Shown here one piece after another: positions 15,951-24,105 of a stretch of DNA of 41,736 nucleotides. Position numbers and translations under genes: made by a program. The notes under the pieces were generated by a model. It had not been told where the DNA came from. It worked only from the letters and a program-made list of their open reading frames with translations, and searched no databases. This stretch comes from Lachnospiraceae bacterium (GTDB lineage Bacteria; Bacillota; Clostridia; Lachnospirales; Lachnospiraceae): assembly GCA_023663945.1 (NCBI GenBank), contig JAMPGL010000036.1, forward strand, positions 1-41,736. The letters are read 5' to 3'. Position 1 is the stretch's first letter; each line of letters begins with the position of its first letter.

Positions 15951-16646
15951 ATGATGACAATACGAAAAAGAATGCTGTTTATTATCCCGGGCACGATCTG
16001 CTTTATAATTGGCGACTATTGTATGGGAATTGAACCGCGCGGCAGCTATGTCGTTTCAGGGATGATTTCATCCGGCTGGCTTGCAATTGCGGATTGGAGA
16101 ATTGCGGTTTCTAATATCGGAGGCGTGATTGGCGCTGTGTTTTACACCGCCGCGGCACTGCCTTTTGTGAATTATTTAAATGACCGGCTTTCGGATTTGC
16201 AGAATAAATGGGACAGACGAATTTTGAAGATTTACATAGCGGGATTGCTTCTGGGGTGTATCTCCTTTATGTACTTTCATCTTGCCTGTGGTACGCTGAT
16301 TCACAATTATAATGTTATTTATGGCGCGGCGGATGGAAATACGGAACTGGCGGTGCAAATGTACAATCGGTCATACATGGTGCAGGCTGTGCCGTATTGG
16401 CTCTCTTTTCTTGCTCTTGGCGTTACGGTTACGGGAGGGTGGATTGCTCTGATTTTGAAGGGCATCCTTCCCCTAAAAAAGGCGTGGCTGTTTGCGGCTC
16501 CGCTTCTAATCGCGGGAATGGGTTTCCTTTTGGAGGCGCTGCTCCCGCTGCCGTTTAATGGATTTGCTTCCGGATTTGAGAGCTTTGGCTGGATTGTCAT
16601 GTTTCTTGGCGGGATAAAATGCGTGAAGGAAGGAGAAAAACGATGA
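15951..16646 (+). CDS. Six-TM membrane protein, H-x-x-C family A (DUF6796-like), member 2
   Basis: 231-residue membrane protein with about six to seven TM segments. The N-terminus RMLFIIPGTICFIIGDYCMG resembles the IGDMILGYG start region of the protein at 21087, and FHLACGTLI (about residues 105-113) matches the family's H-x-x-C motif. The C-terminal LLPLPFNGFASGFESFGWI matches the LPLTNALATGWISIG region of the 21087 protein. The ATG pair at 15951/15954 is preceded by GGAGGAGG. The last codon overlaps the start of the hydrolase gene as ATGA, so the two are likely translationally coupled. The function is unknown. Confidence 0.77.
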   Translation: MMTIRKRMLFIIPGTICFIIGDYCMGIEPRGSYVVSGMISSGWLAIADWRIAVSNIGGVIGAVFYTAAALPFVNYLNDRLSDLQNKWDRRILKIYIAGLLLGCISFMYFHLACGTLIHNYNVIYGAADGNTELAVQMYNRSYMVQAVPYWLSFLALGVTVTGGWIALILKGILPLKKAWLFAAPLLIAGMGFLLEALLPLPFNGFASGFESFGWIVMFLGGIKCVKEGEKR

Positions 16647-17545
16647 ACTTTGAATCTGTAGATATGAAAAAGGAATTTGAGCATTATAACAAGGCGGCTC
16701 CGGTTAAGACGGAGCGGATTTTGGGTGGGGAGTTTAAGTATCGTTATTACCAAAATCCGTCTCCGGAGGTTCATGCGACTATCGTGATGCTTGCCGGAGG
16801 TTCAGGGCTGGGGGACGCTTTCGCGGCGTTTGCAAAACGGTTTATGGACAGATATTCGCTCATCAACTTTAATTACCCGATGGCGTATGAGGACAATGAA
16901 CGGTTGGCGGATGCCGTTGCAGAGTTAATTAGAACCCTGAAAGCGGAAAATGTATACCTTTGGGGACAATCCTACGGAGGCGTGCTTGCTCAGATTATTG
17001 CCAAAAAGCATCCGGATGCGGTGAAGGGGCTTATCCTTACCTCCACGGCAGGCATGACGCCGAATCTCCGCTTTGAGGGAATGCAGTGTCTTGTGCGGAT
17101 GTTTGGTGAGGAGAAGGAGAAGAAAAACATCAAAAAATTCAAAAAGATGCCGCTTTCTCTTCTGCCTGTTCTTATGAATCTTGCTTTTAAAAAGCATTTG
17201 AAGGATAATCCGGGAGGCCAGAACGCCATTAAGGAGATATTAAACCAAGTGAAGCCTGACCTGACAAATGAGTATCTCTGCCATATGGGGCATCTGCTGG
17301 GAGACTTGCGGAACCATGCGGGGACGCATTCCAAGGAAGATTTTGCTTATCTGAAGGGGAGAGTATTGATTATCGAGCCGGATGATGACAAAACATTTAC
17401 AGCGGACATTAAGGAAGCGTTAATTGAATCCATGACAAATCCTACGGTCGTGCGGGAGCTTCCCGGAGGGCATCTTGCTATGATGCTGGATACGGACGGT
17501 TTTATGGAGATTATAGACAATTTTATGGACGGACAGGAGTTGTAA
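16643..17545 (+). CDS. Alpha/beta hydrolase
   Basis: 300-residue hydrolase with a canonical alpha/beta fold: an early strand and oxyanion loop MLAGGSGLGDAF (about 50-61), the nucleophile elbow GQSYGG (about residues 106-111, Ser108), an acid loop IIEPDDDKTF (about 243-252) and the catalytic His in LPGGHLAMML (about 271-280). A complete Ser-Asp-His triad is therefore likely. ATG 16643 overlaps the stop of the preceding membrane protein by ATGA; ATG 16619 is inside that gene. It may act with the membrane partner on a lipid-like or exported substrate, but that is inference. A large palindrome follows at once (17547-17657). Confidence 0.88.
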   Translation: MNFESVDMKKEFEHYNKAAPVKTERILGGEFKYRYYQNPSPEVHATIVMLAGGSGLGDAFAAFAKRFMDRYSLINFNYPMAYEDNERLADAVAELIRTLKAENVYLWGQSYGGVLAQIIAKKHPDAVKGLILTSTAGMTPNLRFEGMQCLVRMFGEEKEKKNIKKFKKMPLSLLPVLMNLAFKKHLKDNPGGQNAIKEILNQVKPDLTNEYLCHMGHLLGDLRNHAGTHSKEDFAYLKGRVLIIEPDDDKTFTADIKEALIESMTNPTVVRELPGGHLAMMLDTDGFMEIIDNFMDGQEL

Positions 17546-17546
17546 G

Positions 17547-17657
17547 GTAACAGTTCAGCCTTGCAGTCCCGGATTCCGGAAAGCCCCGTGTCATGTTCCT
17601 TTTTGACATGACACGGGAAACTTTCCTGCATCCGGGACTGCAAGGCTGAATAGTTAC
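17547..17657. repeat. 111-base near-perfect palindrome (MITE- or REP-like)
   Basis: Two arms of about 50 bases, from GTAACAGTTCAGCCTTGCAG on the left to its reverse complement CTGCAAGGCTGAATAGTTAC on the right. The central arms CGTGTCATG/CATGACACG surround a loop of about ten bases (TTCCTTTTTG). The arms have only a few mismatches, so RNA from either strand would fold into one very long hairpin. It has no open frame. It lies between the hydrolase gene and the Rrf2 promoter and may both separate transcription units and be mobile. See also the 19-base palindrome at 6162-6180. Confidence 0.75.
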
Positions 17658-17686
17658 TTTGAAGGAAATGCGGACGTATGTAACCA

Positions 17687-17715
17687 TTGACATTACAATA
17701 GAGAAAGCGTAATAT
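17687..17715 (+). promoter_or_regulatory. Promoter of the rrf2-uvrA-like pair
   Basis: TTGACA (17687-17692), 17 bases, TAATAT (17710-17715): a near-consensus sigma-A promoter. ATTAC (17693-17697 region) and GTAATATTAC (from 17709) give partial dyad symmetry that the Rrf2 protein might recognise for autoregulation. Confidence 0.7.
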
Positions 17716-17735
17716 TACTTTCAGAGGTGATTAAG

Positions 17736-18164
17736 ATGCAGATTTCAAGTAGATTTACCATTGCAATTCATATGTTTACCTGTATTGATACGTTTGGAGC
17801 AGACACCAAAATTACAAGTGATTTTATGGCGGGAAGCATCAACACAAATCCGGTGATTATAAGAAAAATCCTGTCGCAGTTAAAAGGAGCCGGACTAGTC
17901 AAAGTGAAAAGAGGCACCGGAGGGGTAGAAATCACAAGACCGCTTAATGAGATTTCATTTTTAGATATATACAGGGCGGTGGAATGCATTGAAGATGAGA
18001 CTCTATTTCATTTCCATGAGAATCCAAACCAAGATTGTCCGGTAGGTAAAAACATTCATTTCATTTTGGATGATAAGCTTAAGCAGGTTCAGGACGCTAT
18101 GGAAAAGGAACTTGCGTCCATAACGCTTGCGGATGTAAAAAACGACATGTCAAATTATTTATAA
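17736..18164 (+). CDS. Rrf2-family transcriptional regulator
   Basis: 142-residue winged-helix repressor-type protein. The N-terminus MQISSRFTIAIHMFTCIDTF and the wing KILSQLKGAGLVKVKRGTGGVEITRP (split here: residues about 47-72) are typical of Rrf2 proteins. The family includes the [Fe-S] sensors IscR and NsrR, which use three clustered Cys. Here only two Cys remain in that region (VECIEDE and QDCPVG), so a normal cluster is unlikely and a YwnA-like or other sensor is more probable. The start at ATG 17736 follows AGAGGTG. It is transcribed towards a UvrA-like gene, suggesting control of that gene. Confidence 0.85.
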   Translation: MQISSRFTIAIHMFTCIDTFGADTKITSDFMAGSINTNPVIIRKILSQLKGAGLVKVKRGTGGVEITRPLNEISFLDIYRAVECIEDETLFHFHENPNQDCPVGKNIHFILDDKLKQVQDAMEKELASITLADVKNDMSNYL

Positions 18165-18262
18165 GCGGCTGAGCTGTTTGACTTTGCGGACAAGACCCTG
18201 CAAAATTTATATGCGTAAGCTTTTGCCGGGGCGAAAAGGACATTTCTGATGTGGTTAACTAT
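18141..18262. repeat. Diverged copy of palindromic repeat R1
   Basis: Segments resemble the full copy at 15561: AACGACAT near 18141, TGCAAAA near 18199, TATGCGTAAGCTTTT (compare TATGCGCAAGCTTTT), GCGAAA, and a final GTTAACTATA (compare GTTAACTATA at 15647). The inverted-repeat structure is partly lost. It overlaps the last codons of the Rrf2 gene and runs up to the leader of the UvrA-like gene. Confidence 0.45.
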
Positions 18263-18301
18263 AAGTGTAAAATGATAATGAAAAAGAATGGAGATAACAA
18301 G

Positions 18302-20827
18302 TTGGAGCGTAATATAGGCAAAGCACCCGAACACATCAAGGTACGCGGCGCAAGGGTACATAATCTGAAGAATGTTGACGTAGATATCCCTCTGCATAAG
18401 ATTGTGGGGATAGCGGGGGTGTCCGGTTCCGGGAAATCTTCTCTGGCGCTGGGCATTTTGTATGCAGAGGGTTCCAGACGGTATTTGGAGGCACTCTCAA
18501 CTTATACAAGAAGGCGCATGACACAGGCGGAAAAGGCACAGGTAGATGAAGTACTGTATGTTCCCGCGGCTCTTGCGCTGCGGCAGCGTCCCGGCATTCC
18601 CGGAATACGCAGCACTTTTGGCACGGGAACAGAACTTTTGAACAGTCTGCGGTTAATGTATTCGAGACTTGCAGAGCACCGCTGTCCCAACGGGCATTAT
18701 GTAAGGCCGTCTTTGAATGTAGCTGCCGGTCTGGAGCTTATATGTCCGGAGTGCGGCGCACATTTTTTTGCGCCAAGTGCGGAGGAGCTGGCATTTAACA
18801 GTCAAGGTGCGTGCAGGCACTGTGACGGAACTGGGATCGTCCGGACTGTGGATGAATCAACGCTGGTGCCGGATGAATCTCTTTCCATCGATGAGGGCGC
18901 TGTCGCTCCGTGGCAGACATTGATGTGGTCACTGATGAAAGATATTGCCCGTGAGATGGGCGTCCGGACTGATGTGCCATTTCGGGAACTGACAGAGAAA
19001 GAACGGGATATTGTATTTCACGGGCCTGCCGTTAAGAAAAATATTATTTATCAGAATAAGACCAGCGGTGCGGCGGGAGACATGGATTTTACCTATTTCA
19101 ATGCAACCTACACGGTGGAAAACGCGCTGTCCAAGGTAAAAGATGAAAAAGGCATGAAGCGGGTAGAGAAATTTTTAAGGCAGGGGATTTGTCCAGACTG
19201 TGGAGGAACCAGACTCTCGGAGGAGGCACGGGCGCCGCGGCTCCGCGGAATTTCTCTTGCGGAAGCCTGCGGTATGACGCTGTCTGAATTATCCGTGTGG
19301 GTGGAAGGCGTACCTGATTCCCTGCCGGAGGAAATGCGTCCCATGGCAGTCAGTATTTGTGAATCATTTCAGAGTACGGCAAAACGGCTGACAGATCTGG
19401 GGCTTTCTTATCTGACGCTGGATCGTGCGGCGTCTACGCTGTCTACAGGGGAACGGCAGCGGATGCAGCTTGCAAGGGCGGTGAGAAACCGGACAACGGG
19501 CGTGCTGTATGTGCTTGATGAGCCATCCATTGGTCTGCATCCCTCTAATATGGAGGGACTTGCGGGGGTGATGCAGGATCTTTTACAGGATGGAAATACG
19601 ATTATTCTCGTGGATCACGATCCCCATGTGCTTTCCGAAGCAGACTGGCTGATAGAGCTTGGACCGGAGGCAGGTGCAGGCGGCGGCACAATTATTGCGC
19701 AGGGAACCCTTGATGAGATAGGGGAGAATCCGGATTCTAAGATTGGCGGGTTCCTTACGGGAAGGGCAGTGATTGAGCTGGGCAGGAATATCCCTCAGGA
19801 ACAGATATTTGATCTTGGCAGAATCCGTCTGTCTACTTCTGAAATCCATACGGTAAAACCACTGGAAGTGGATTTCCCCAAGGGACGCCTGATTGCCGTG
19901 ACAGGAGTTTCCGGTTCCGGTAAGACAACGATGGTATTGGAAAGCCTGATTCCTGCGCTGGAGTCACTCATGAAAGGCGCAAAGCTTCCGGAGCATGTAC
20001 GCTTGGTGTCGGCAGAGGGTATCCGTCAAGTTAAGCTGATTGATGCAACCCCGATTGGCGTGAATATCCGCTCTACGGTGGCAACTTACGCCGACGTGCA
20101 TGATGAACTGCGCAAAATATATGCGCGGACTCCCGATGCAAAAGAAAGAGGATATAAAGCAGGCGATTTTTCATACAATACGGGAAAACTCCGGTGTCCG
20201 GTCTGCGACGGCACAGGCGCCATCAGTCTGGATGTACAGTTTTTACCGGATGTGGAAATCACCTGTCCGGAATGCGGCGGTTCGCGGTATGCAAAGGAAG
20301 CAGGGCTGATCCGGCGGATTTCCCAAAAGAAAAACGGGGAGTATGCGCTTCCAGAGCTGATGGACATGAGCATTGACGAGGCCTTGGCGGCATGCTCGGA
20401 CATTCCGACGGTAGAACGGAAGCTCCGGGTGCTGCACGAGCTGGGACTTGGATACCTGACGCTTGGGGAAGAGACGCCGAGCCTGTCCGGCGGAGAGGCG
20501 CAGAGGCTGAAATTGGCAAGTGAGATGGGAAAAGGGCAGTCAGATTCCGTTTTTGTCTTTGACGAGCCGACTATTGGACTGCATCCTTTGGATGTAGAAA
20601 CGCTTTTATGCGTATTTCAAAAACTGATTGAAAATGGCGCGACTGTCATTGTGGTTGAGCATGATTTGGATATTATCCGGAATGCTGATTATGTGATCGA
20701 TATGGGACCGGGAGGCGGTGTGCATGGCGGAAGAATTATCGCGCAGGGAACACCGCAGGAGATATGCAATAATAAGGATAGTCTGACTGGAAAATATCTA
20801 AAATCGTATATCGGGAATGGCTTATAA
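18302..20827 (+). CDS. UvrA-like ABC ATPase, short class II type without the UvrB-binding domain
   Basis: About 841 residues against about 940 for housekeeping UvrA. It has two ABC halves: Walker A GVSGSGKSSL (about 36-45) with signature LSTGERQRMQLARA, and Walker A GVSGSGKTTM with signature LSGGEAQRLKLASEMG and Walker B FDEPTIGLHP. Zinc-type CPECG and CRHCDG, CPDCG, CPVCDG and CPECG clusters are all present. The stretch after MYSRLAEHRCPNG is much shorter than in UvrA, so the UvrB-interaction region looks missing. Such class II UvrA paralogs include DrrC-type drug-resistance proteins. TTG 18302 with GGAG eight bases before it is preferred over GTG 18251. It is probably regulated by the Rrf2 protein. 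Not expected to replace uvrA. Confidence 0.88.
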   Translation: MERNIGKAPEHIKVRGARVHNLKNVDVDIPLHKIVGIAGVSGSGKSSLALGILYAEGSRRYLEALSTYTRRRMTQAEKAQVDEVLYVPAALALRQRPGIPGIRSTFGTGTELLNSLRLMYSRLAEHRCPNGHYVRPSLNVAAGLELICPECGAHFFAPSAEELAFNSQGACRHCDGTGIVRTVDESTLVPDESLSIDEGAVAPWQTLMWSLMKDIAREMGVRTDVPFRELTEKERDIVFHGPAVKKNIIYQNKTSGAAGDMDFTYFNATYTVENALSKVKDEKGMKRVEKFLRQGICPDCGGTRLSEEARAPRLRGISLAEACGMTLSELSVWVEGVPDSLPEEMRPMAVSICESFQSTAKRLTDLGLSYLTLDRAASTLSTGERQRMQLARAVRNRTTGVLYVLDEPSIGLHPSNMEGLAGVMQDLLQDGNTIILVDHDPHVLSEADWLIELGPEAGAGGGTIIAQGTLDEIGENPDSKIGGFLTGRAVIELGRNIPQEQIFDLGRIRLSTSEIHTVKPLEVDFPKGRLIAVTGVSGSGKTTMVLESLIPALESLMKGAKLPEHVRLVSAEGIRQVKLIDATPIGVNIRSTVATYADVHDELRKIYARTPDAKERGYKAGDFSYNTGKLRCPVCDGTGAISLDVQFLPDVEITCPECGGSRYAKEAGLIRRISQKKNGEYALPELMDMSIDEALAACSDIPTVERKLRVLHELGLGYLTLGEETPSLSGGEAQRLKLASEMGKGQSDSVFVFDEPTIGLHPLDVETLLCVFQKLIENGATVIVVEHDLDIIRNADYVIDMGPGGGVHGGRIIAQGTPQEICNNKDSLTGKYLKSYIGNGL

Positions 20828-20870
20828 AGAAGATAATGGTAATGAATTGTAATGACTAGCGATATTCTTA

Positions 20871-20968
20871 TTGACAAGACCTTGATGCCGGGAGTATACT
20901 AAAAGCAGTTAGCGACTACTAACATAAGGTAGTCGTAATTGTTTAGCAAATGGTTAGTTGTAACTAAC
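20871..20968 (+). promoter_or_regulatory. Promoter 4 with two GTTAG-N6-CTAAC operators
   Basis: TTGACA (20871-20876), 18 bases, TATACT (20895-20900), seven bases, then GTTAG-CGACTA-CTAAC (20908-20923). A second site GTTAG-TTGTAA-CTAAC (20953-20968) is embedded in a longer near-palindrome with GCAAAT...ATTTGC flanks (about 20946-20978). Downstream cassette: 21087-24606. Confidence 0.78.
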
Positions 20969-21021
20969 CAAATTTGCAAATCCTTTTTTATTCCCATGGG
21001 CAGTGAGTCAAGCGGCTTGCC

Positions 21022-21039
21022 TGCATCGGGGTCGTTGAC
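21022..21039. repeat. Short piece of direct repeat R2, copy c
   Basis: TGCATCGGGGTCGTTGAC, identical to the 3' part of copy a at 13811-13828. It lies between the promoter 4 operators and the next gene. Confidence 0.55.
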
Positions 21040-21086
21040 GGAAAAGGGGCAGTTATCCGGATAATTGAAAACGAGGAGGAAGAACG

Positions 21087-21806
21087 ATGAAAAACAAAAA
21101 AAGCCATTATAACAATATCGGCATCAGCAGCGAATTGGATATACCGCGAATCAAGCATCTTATGAAAATCGGGCTTGCCGCAGGGGTCATGGTGCTGATT
21201 GGAGATATGATACTGGGGTATGGCGCGGCGGATGCCGAAGTATCCGGCATTCCGGTGACATTTGCAAGGTATCTGACGGTATCGGATAGGAGGCTGTTCT
21301 GGGCGGCTCTTCTTGGAATGATAGGGATTCCGCTGGAATGCCTCTGCTTTTTCGCAATTTACCGGCTGATAGCGCATGAAAGTGAAAAGTATGCGCATGT
21401 ATACCGGACGGGGATTTTTGGTTGTTTGATCTTTGGCGGATGCGGAGTCCATGTTCCCTGCTGTGCCATGGTTTTCTTTCTGAAAAAAATATATGAGTAC
21501 AATCCGGGTGCGGCGCTTGAAATGACAGAGAAATATCTGCTTTATTTTTTGGCACCAGCGACGGTTCTGTTTTTGGTTTTCTTCTTTCTGATGATAGTGA
21601 CGCAGATAAGAGCTTTTGCAAAAGGGCTTACGCCGCTTCCGAAATGGACATGGATATTTTCGCTTTTGTTTGGCCTGCTGGCGGCGGCTCTGTTTAAGAT
21701 TCCCAATCTGCCTTTGACAAATGCCCTTGCGACGGGCTGGATCAGCATTGGGAATATCTGGATGTTCGGCGGACTGCTTTTGGCGATGAAAAAGATAAAG
21801 GAATGA
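21087..21806 (+). CDS. Six-TM membrane protein, H-x-x-C family A (DUF6796-like), member 3
   Basis: 239-residue membrane protein with a charged N-terminal 30-residue tail and about six TM segments. Key shared features with the other two members are VLIGDMILGYG at the first TM (about 35-45), LLGMIGIPLECLCFF (second TM) and GCGVHVPCCAMVFF (about 118-131), which contains the H-x-x-C motif. This matches my memory of the DUF6796 family. Its ATG 21087 follows GAGGAGGAAG. It is the first gene of a five-gene cassette (a ketopantoate-reductase-like enzyme, two family B proteins and a methyltransferase). Confidence 0.8.
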   Translation: MKNKKSHYNNIGISSELDIPRIKHLMKIGLAAGVMVLIGDMILGYGAADAEVSGIPVTFARYLTVSDRRLFWAALLGMIGIPLECLCFFAIYRLIAHESEKYAHVYRTGIFGCLIFGGCGVHVPCCAMVFFLKKIYEYNPGAALEMTEKYLLYFLAPATVLFLVFFFLMIVTQIRAFAKGLTPLPKWTWIFSLLFGLLAAALFKIPNLPLTNALATGWISIGNIWMFGGLLLAMKKIKE

Positions 21807-21821
21807 CAGGGGGAGTGCAGG

Positions 21822-22793
21822 ATGAGGCTATTGGTTTATGGTGCAGGCGTAATCGGATGTGAGCTGGCACATGTGCTGAAAGCGGGTGGAAATGATGTGA
21901 CTCTGCTTGCAAGAGGAAAGTGGAAGGATACTCTTGAAAAAAACGGGCTTATAATCCGCCATTATCTGCAAAGGAAAACGACAACAGACAAAGTGAAGGT
22001 GATTGGCACGCTGGAGCCTGATGATGAATACGATATTATTTTTGCCGCCATGCAGGCGGATCAGGTTCCGGACATTCTACAGGCAATCTCCGCAAATGTA
22101 AGCCGTTATGTTCTTTTTATAGGCAACAACCCATGGGCGAAGGAAACGGAAGCGGCGGCGTGTGCCGATTCTCCTGTCCCCAAGGAAGCCGCATTCGGTT
22201 TTATGATGGCAGGAGGCAGGCGTGAGAATGGAAAGGTTATCAGCATTCATGCGCGCACGCATCTGACGGCAGGGGGAAGAGACGGAGAACTGTCTTTGGC
22301 ATTCCGAGAATGTCTGGGCAGGGCGTTTTCCAAAACCGGATGCGGCCTGACGTGGGAAAATCAAATGGATGCATGGCTGAAATGCCATATGGCAGAGATT
22401 CTTCCGCTGGGATATGTATCCTATGCGGTTGACTGCAGACTGCCGAAAGCGTCAAAAGCCCAGAGAAGGGCGATGGTGGATGCCACCGCTGAGGGATTTG
22501 CATTCTTGAAAGCATTGGGATACCCCATAAAGCCCGAAGAGGACGAGGGATTATATACAGGCGGAGCAAAGCGGATGCTGTGGCGGACGGCTATGTTTAT
22601 AATATGTAAAACGTCCTTAGGACGCCTGATGGTCACCGACCACTGCGCCCATGCGGTCAGCGAGATGACTATGCTTGACAGGGCGTGGGAGGAACTGCGC
22701 GCGGGAGAGACGGCTCTATCCGTGAAGAAACCCATGCCGGTATGGGATTCCATAAGAAATCCCATAGAGAACTTCCATAGAGAACTTCTCTGA
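21822..22793 (+). CDS. Ketopantoate reductase-family oxidoreductase (ApbA/PanE-like)
   Basis: 323-residue NAD(P)-dependent 2-hydroxyacid reductase-like enzyme. The N-terminal Rossmann domain has GAGVIGCELAHVL (about 6-18) and the LLARGKW region that may bind the NADP phosphate. The all-alpha C-terminal domain is present, with conserved-looking segments WLKCHMAEILPLGY (about 185-198) and GGAKRMLWRTAMF (about 247-259). Divergence from true panE and its context (between family A and B genes) suggest a role other than pantothenate synthesis. A short run of AGAGAACTTC/AGAATTTC near-repeats follows its end (22765-22815). Confidence 0.85.
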   Translation: MRLLVYGAGVIGCELAHVLKAGGNDVTLLARGKWKDTLEKNGLIIRHYLQRKTTTDKVKVIGTLEPDDEYDIIFAAMQADQVPDILQAISANVSRYVLFIGNNPWAKETEAAACADSPVPKEAAFGFMMAGGRRENGKVISIHARTHLTAGGRDGELSLAFRECLGRAFSKTGCGLTWENQMDAWLKCHMAEILPLGYVSYAVDCRLPKASKAQRRAMVDATAEGFAFLKALGYPIKPEEDEGLYTGGAKRMLWRTAMFIICKTSLGRLMVTDHCAHAVSEMTMLDRAWEELRAGETALSVKKPMPVWDSIRNPIENFHRELL

Positions 22794-22865
22794 GAATTTC
22801 TCTGAGAATTTCTGAGAAAACATGCATGTGCAGGAGGAAAACAGATAGAAGGAGGCAGAATAGTT

Positions 22866-23366
22866 ATGGTCTGGGAAAGAACGATATTGGACGGTATTGC
22901 AGTATGCATCATATTTAACGTGACGGCAGCCCTGTTATGGATGCTCGTGCCAAACGCATTTTCCAAAATGCTGCCCGCGGAAATCCGGAAGGCGGCTCCC
23001 CAAAGAGAAAAGAAGGAAATTGCCATATTGGCAGGCGTACTTTATCCAATGTATATTTTGATATTTATATATATGGCTGTCAGTGCAAGACAGGCTGGCG
23101 TGGAGGGCTTTTGGAATCTGTTCTGGACGGGATACGTGGAGATGCTTTTGGTCAATTTTGGAGACTTTTTCGGTCTTGACTGGTTTTTCAGAGGGCTTGT
23201 AATAAAGAAAGGACTTATGATTCAGGGAACGGAACATTGTGAAGCATGGAATTTGAAAAAGTGGATGATAACATTGGCAATACCGGAACACTGCATTCTG
23301 TGGCCTCTGACTGCGTGTCCCCTTACCGGGCTGATCTGCGCGGGGATTGGAGTGCTTATTTCTTGA
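22866..23366 (+). CDS. Four-TM membrane protein, family B, member 3
   Basis: 166-residue membrane protein, the closest relative of the gene at 15038: shared RTILDG-AVCI-FN start, GFWNLFWTGYVEM, NFGDFFGLDWFFRG, IQGTEHCEAWNLKKW and CAGIGVLIS end. About four TM segments. ATG 22866 has GAAGGAGG before it. It lies between the reductase-like gene and the class I methyltransferase. The conserved D-W and G-T-E residues in the loop after the third TM may form an active or binding site, but no function is known. Confidence 0.78.
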   Translation: MVWERTILDGIAVCIIFNVTAALLWMLVPNAFSKMLPAEIRKAAPQREKKEIAILAGVLYPMYILIFIYMAVSARQAGVEGFWNLFWTGYVEMLLVNFGDFFGLDWFFRGLVIKKGLMIQGTEHCEAWNLKKWMITLAIPEHCILWPLTACPLTGLICAGIGVLIS

Positions 23367-23414
23367 CACTTTTTACAGACATGACAGATTTTTGAAAAAA
23401 TGAGGAGGATTAGG

Positions 23415-24089
23415 ATGACAAGCGAAGAATACAAGAAGCTGTCGCTGAAAGAATTTGACCAGGCGGCTGAAAAATTCGATGATAATGACCCAAGCGTCTA
23501 CAATATGTGCCGTAAGGACTATCCTGACGTAGTGGCGGAGGCAGTCAGGGAGCCCTTTTCTGATTTGTTAGATGCAGGCTGCGGCACAGGGGCAATGCTG
23601 GGCATGTTTAAAAAGGATCATCCGGATAAAAATTACATCGGCGTGGACTTGTCGAAAAAAATGATAGAGACTGCCAATAAAAAACAATTGGAAGGGGTGC
23701 GCTTTGTCGCCGGGGACTGTGAGAACCTGCCTTTTAAGGACAACAGCTTTGACGTGGTCACCTGTTCCATGAGCTTCCACCATTACCCGAACCCGGAAAA
23801 GTTTTTTATGAGCCTTAAACGGGTACTGCGTCCGGGGGGAAGGCTCATTTTAAGAGATATGGCGTCAAGCAGCGGCTTGTTGATGTGGTTTTTTAACTGT
23901 ATTGAAATACCGGTGATCAACAAGGTTCTGCGCAAAGGGGATGTTCATGTTTACACAAGAGCGGATATACAGAAGCTTTGTGATGGAAGCGGGCTGAAGC
24001 TGGAACGGTATGAGGTGAGAAAAGGATTCCGCCTGCATTGCGTTGTACGGAAAGAGGACGGCGCGCAGGCTTTCAGGCATGATTTTTAA
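23415..24089 (+). CDS. Class I SAM-dependent methyltransferase
   Basis: 224-residue methyltransferase_11/25-type enzyme. SAM motif I is LDAGCGTGAMLGMF (about 46-59), motif II GVDLSKKMIETA (about 73-84), and motif III/post-I VTCSMSFHHYPNPEKF (about 112-127), with LRPGGRLILRDMA after it (about 135-147). Substrate unknown; it resembles small-molecule or lipid methyltransferases. The frame opens at 23400, but the AGGAGG ribosome binding site lies inside, making ATG 23415 the start. The downstream family B gene is 16 bases away. Confidence 0.9.
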   Translation: MTSEEYKKLSLKEFDQAAEKFDDNDPSVYNMCRKDYPDVVAEAVREPFSDLLDAGCGTGAMLGMFKKDHPDKNYIGVDLSKKMIETANKKQLEGVRFVAGDCENLPFKDNSFDVVTCSMSFHHYPNPEKFFMSLKRVLRPGGRLILRDMASSSGLLMWFFNCIEIPVINKVLRKGDVHVYTRADIQKLCDGSGLKLERYEVRKGFRLHCVVRKEDGAQAFRHDF

Positions 24090-24105
24090 ATTGAGGTGAA
24101 ACAAA

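Noticed and set aside
17547-17657. Simple Rho-independent terminator
   Set aside because: The stem is far longer than needed and lacks a following T-run; a mobile palindrome is the better fit.
18302-20827. Housekeeping uvrA
   Set aside because: About 100 residues shorter than normal UvrA, missing the UvrB-interaction part, and next to an Rrf2 regulator rather than uvrB.
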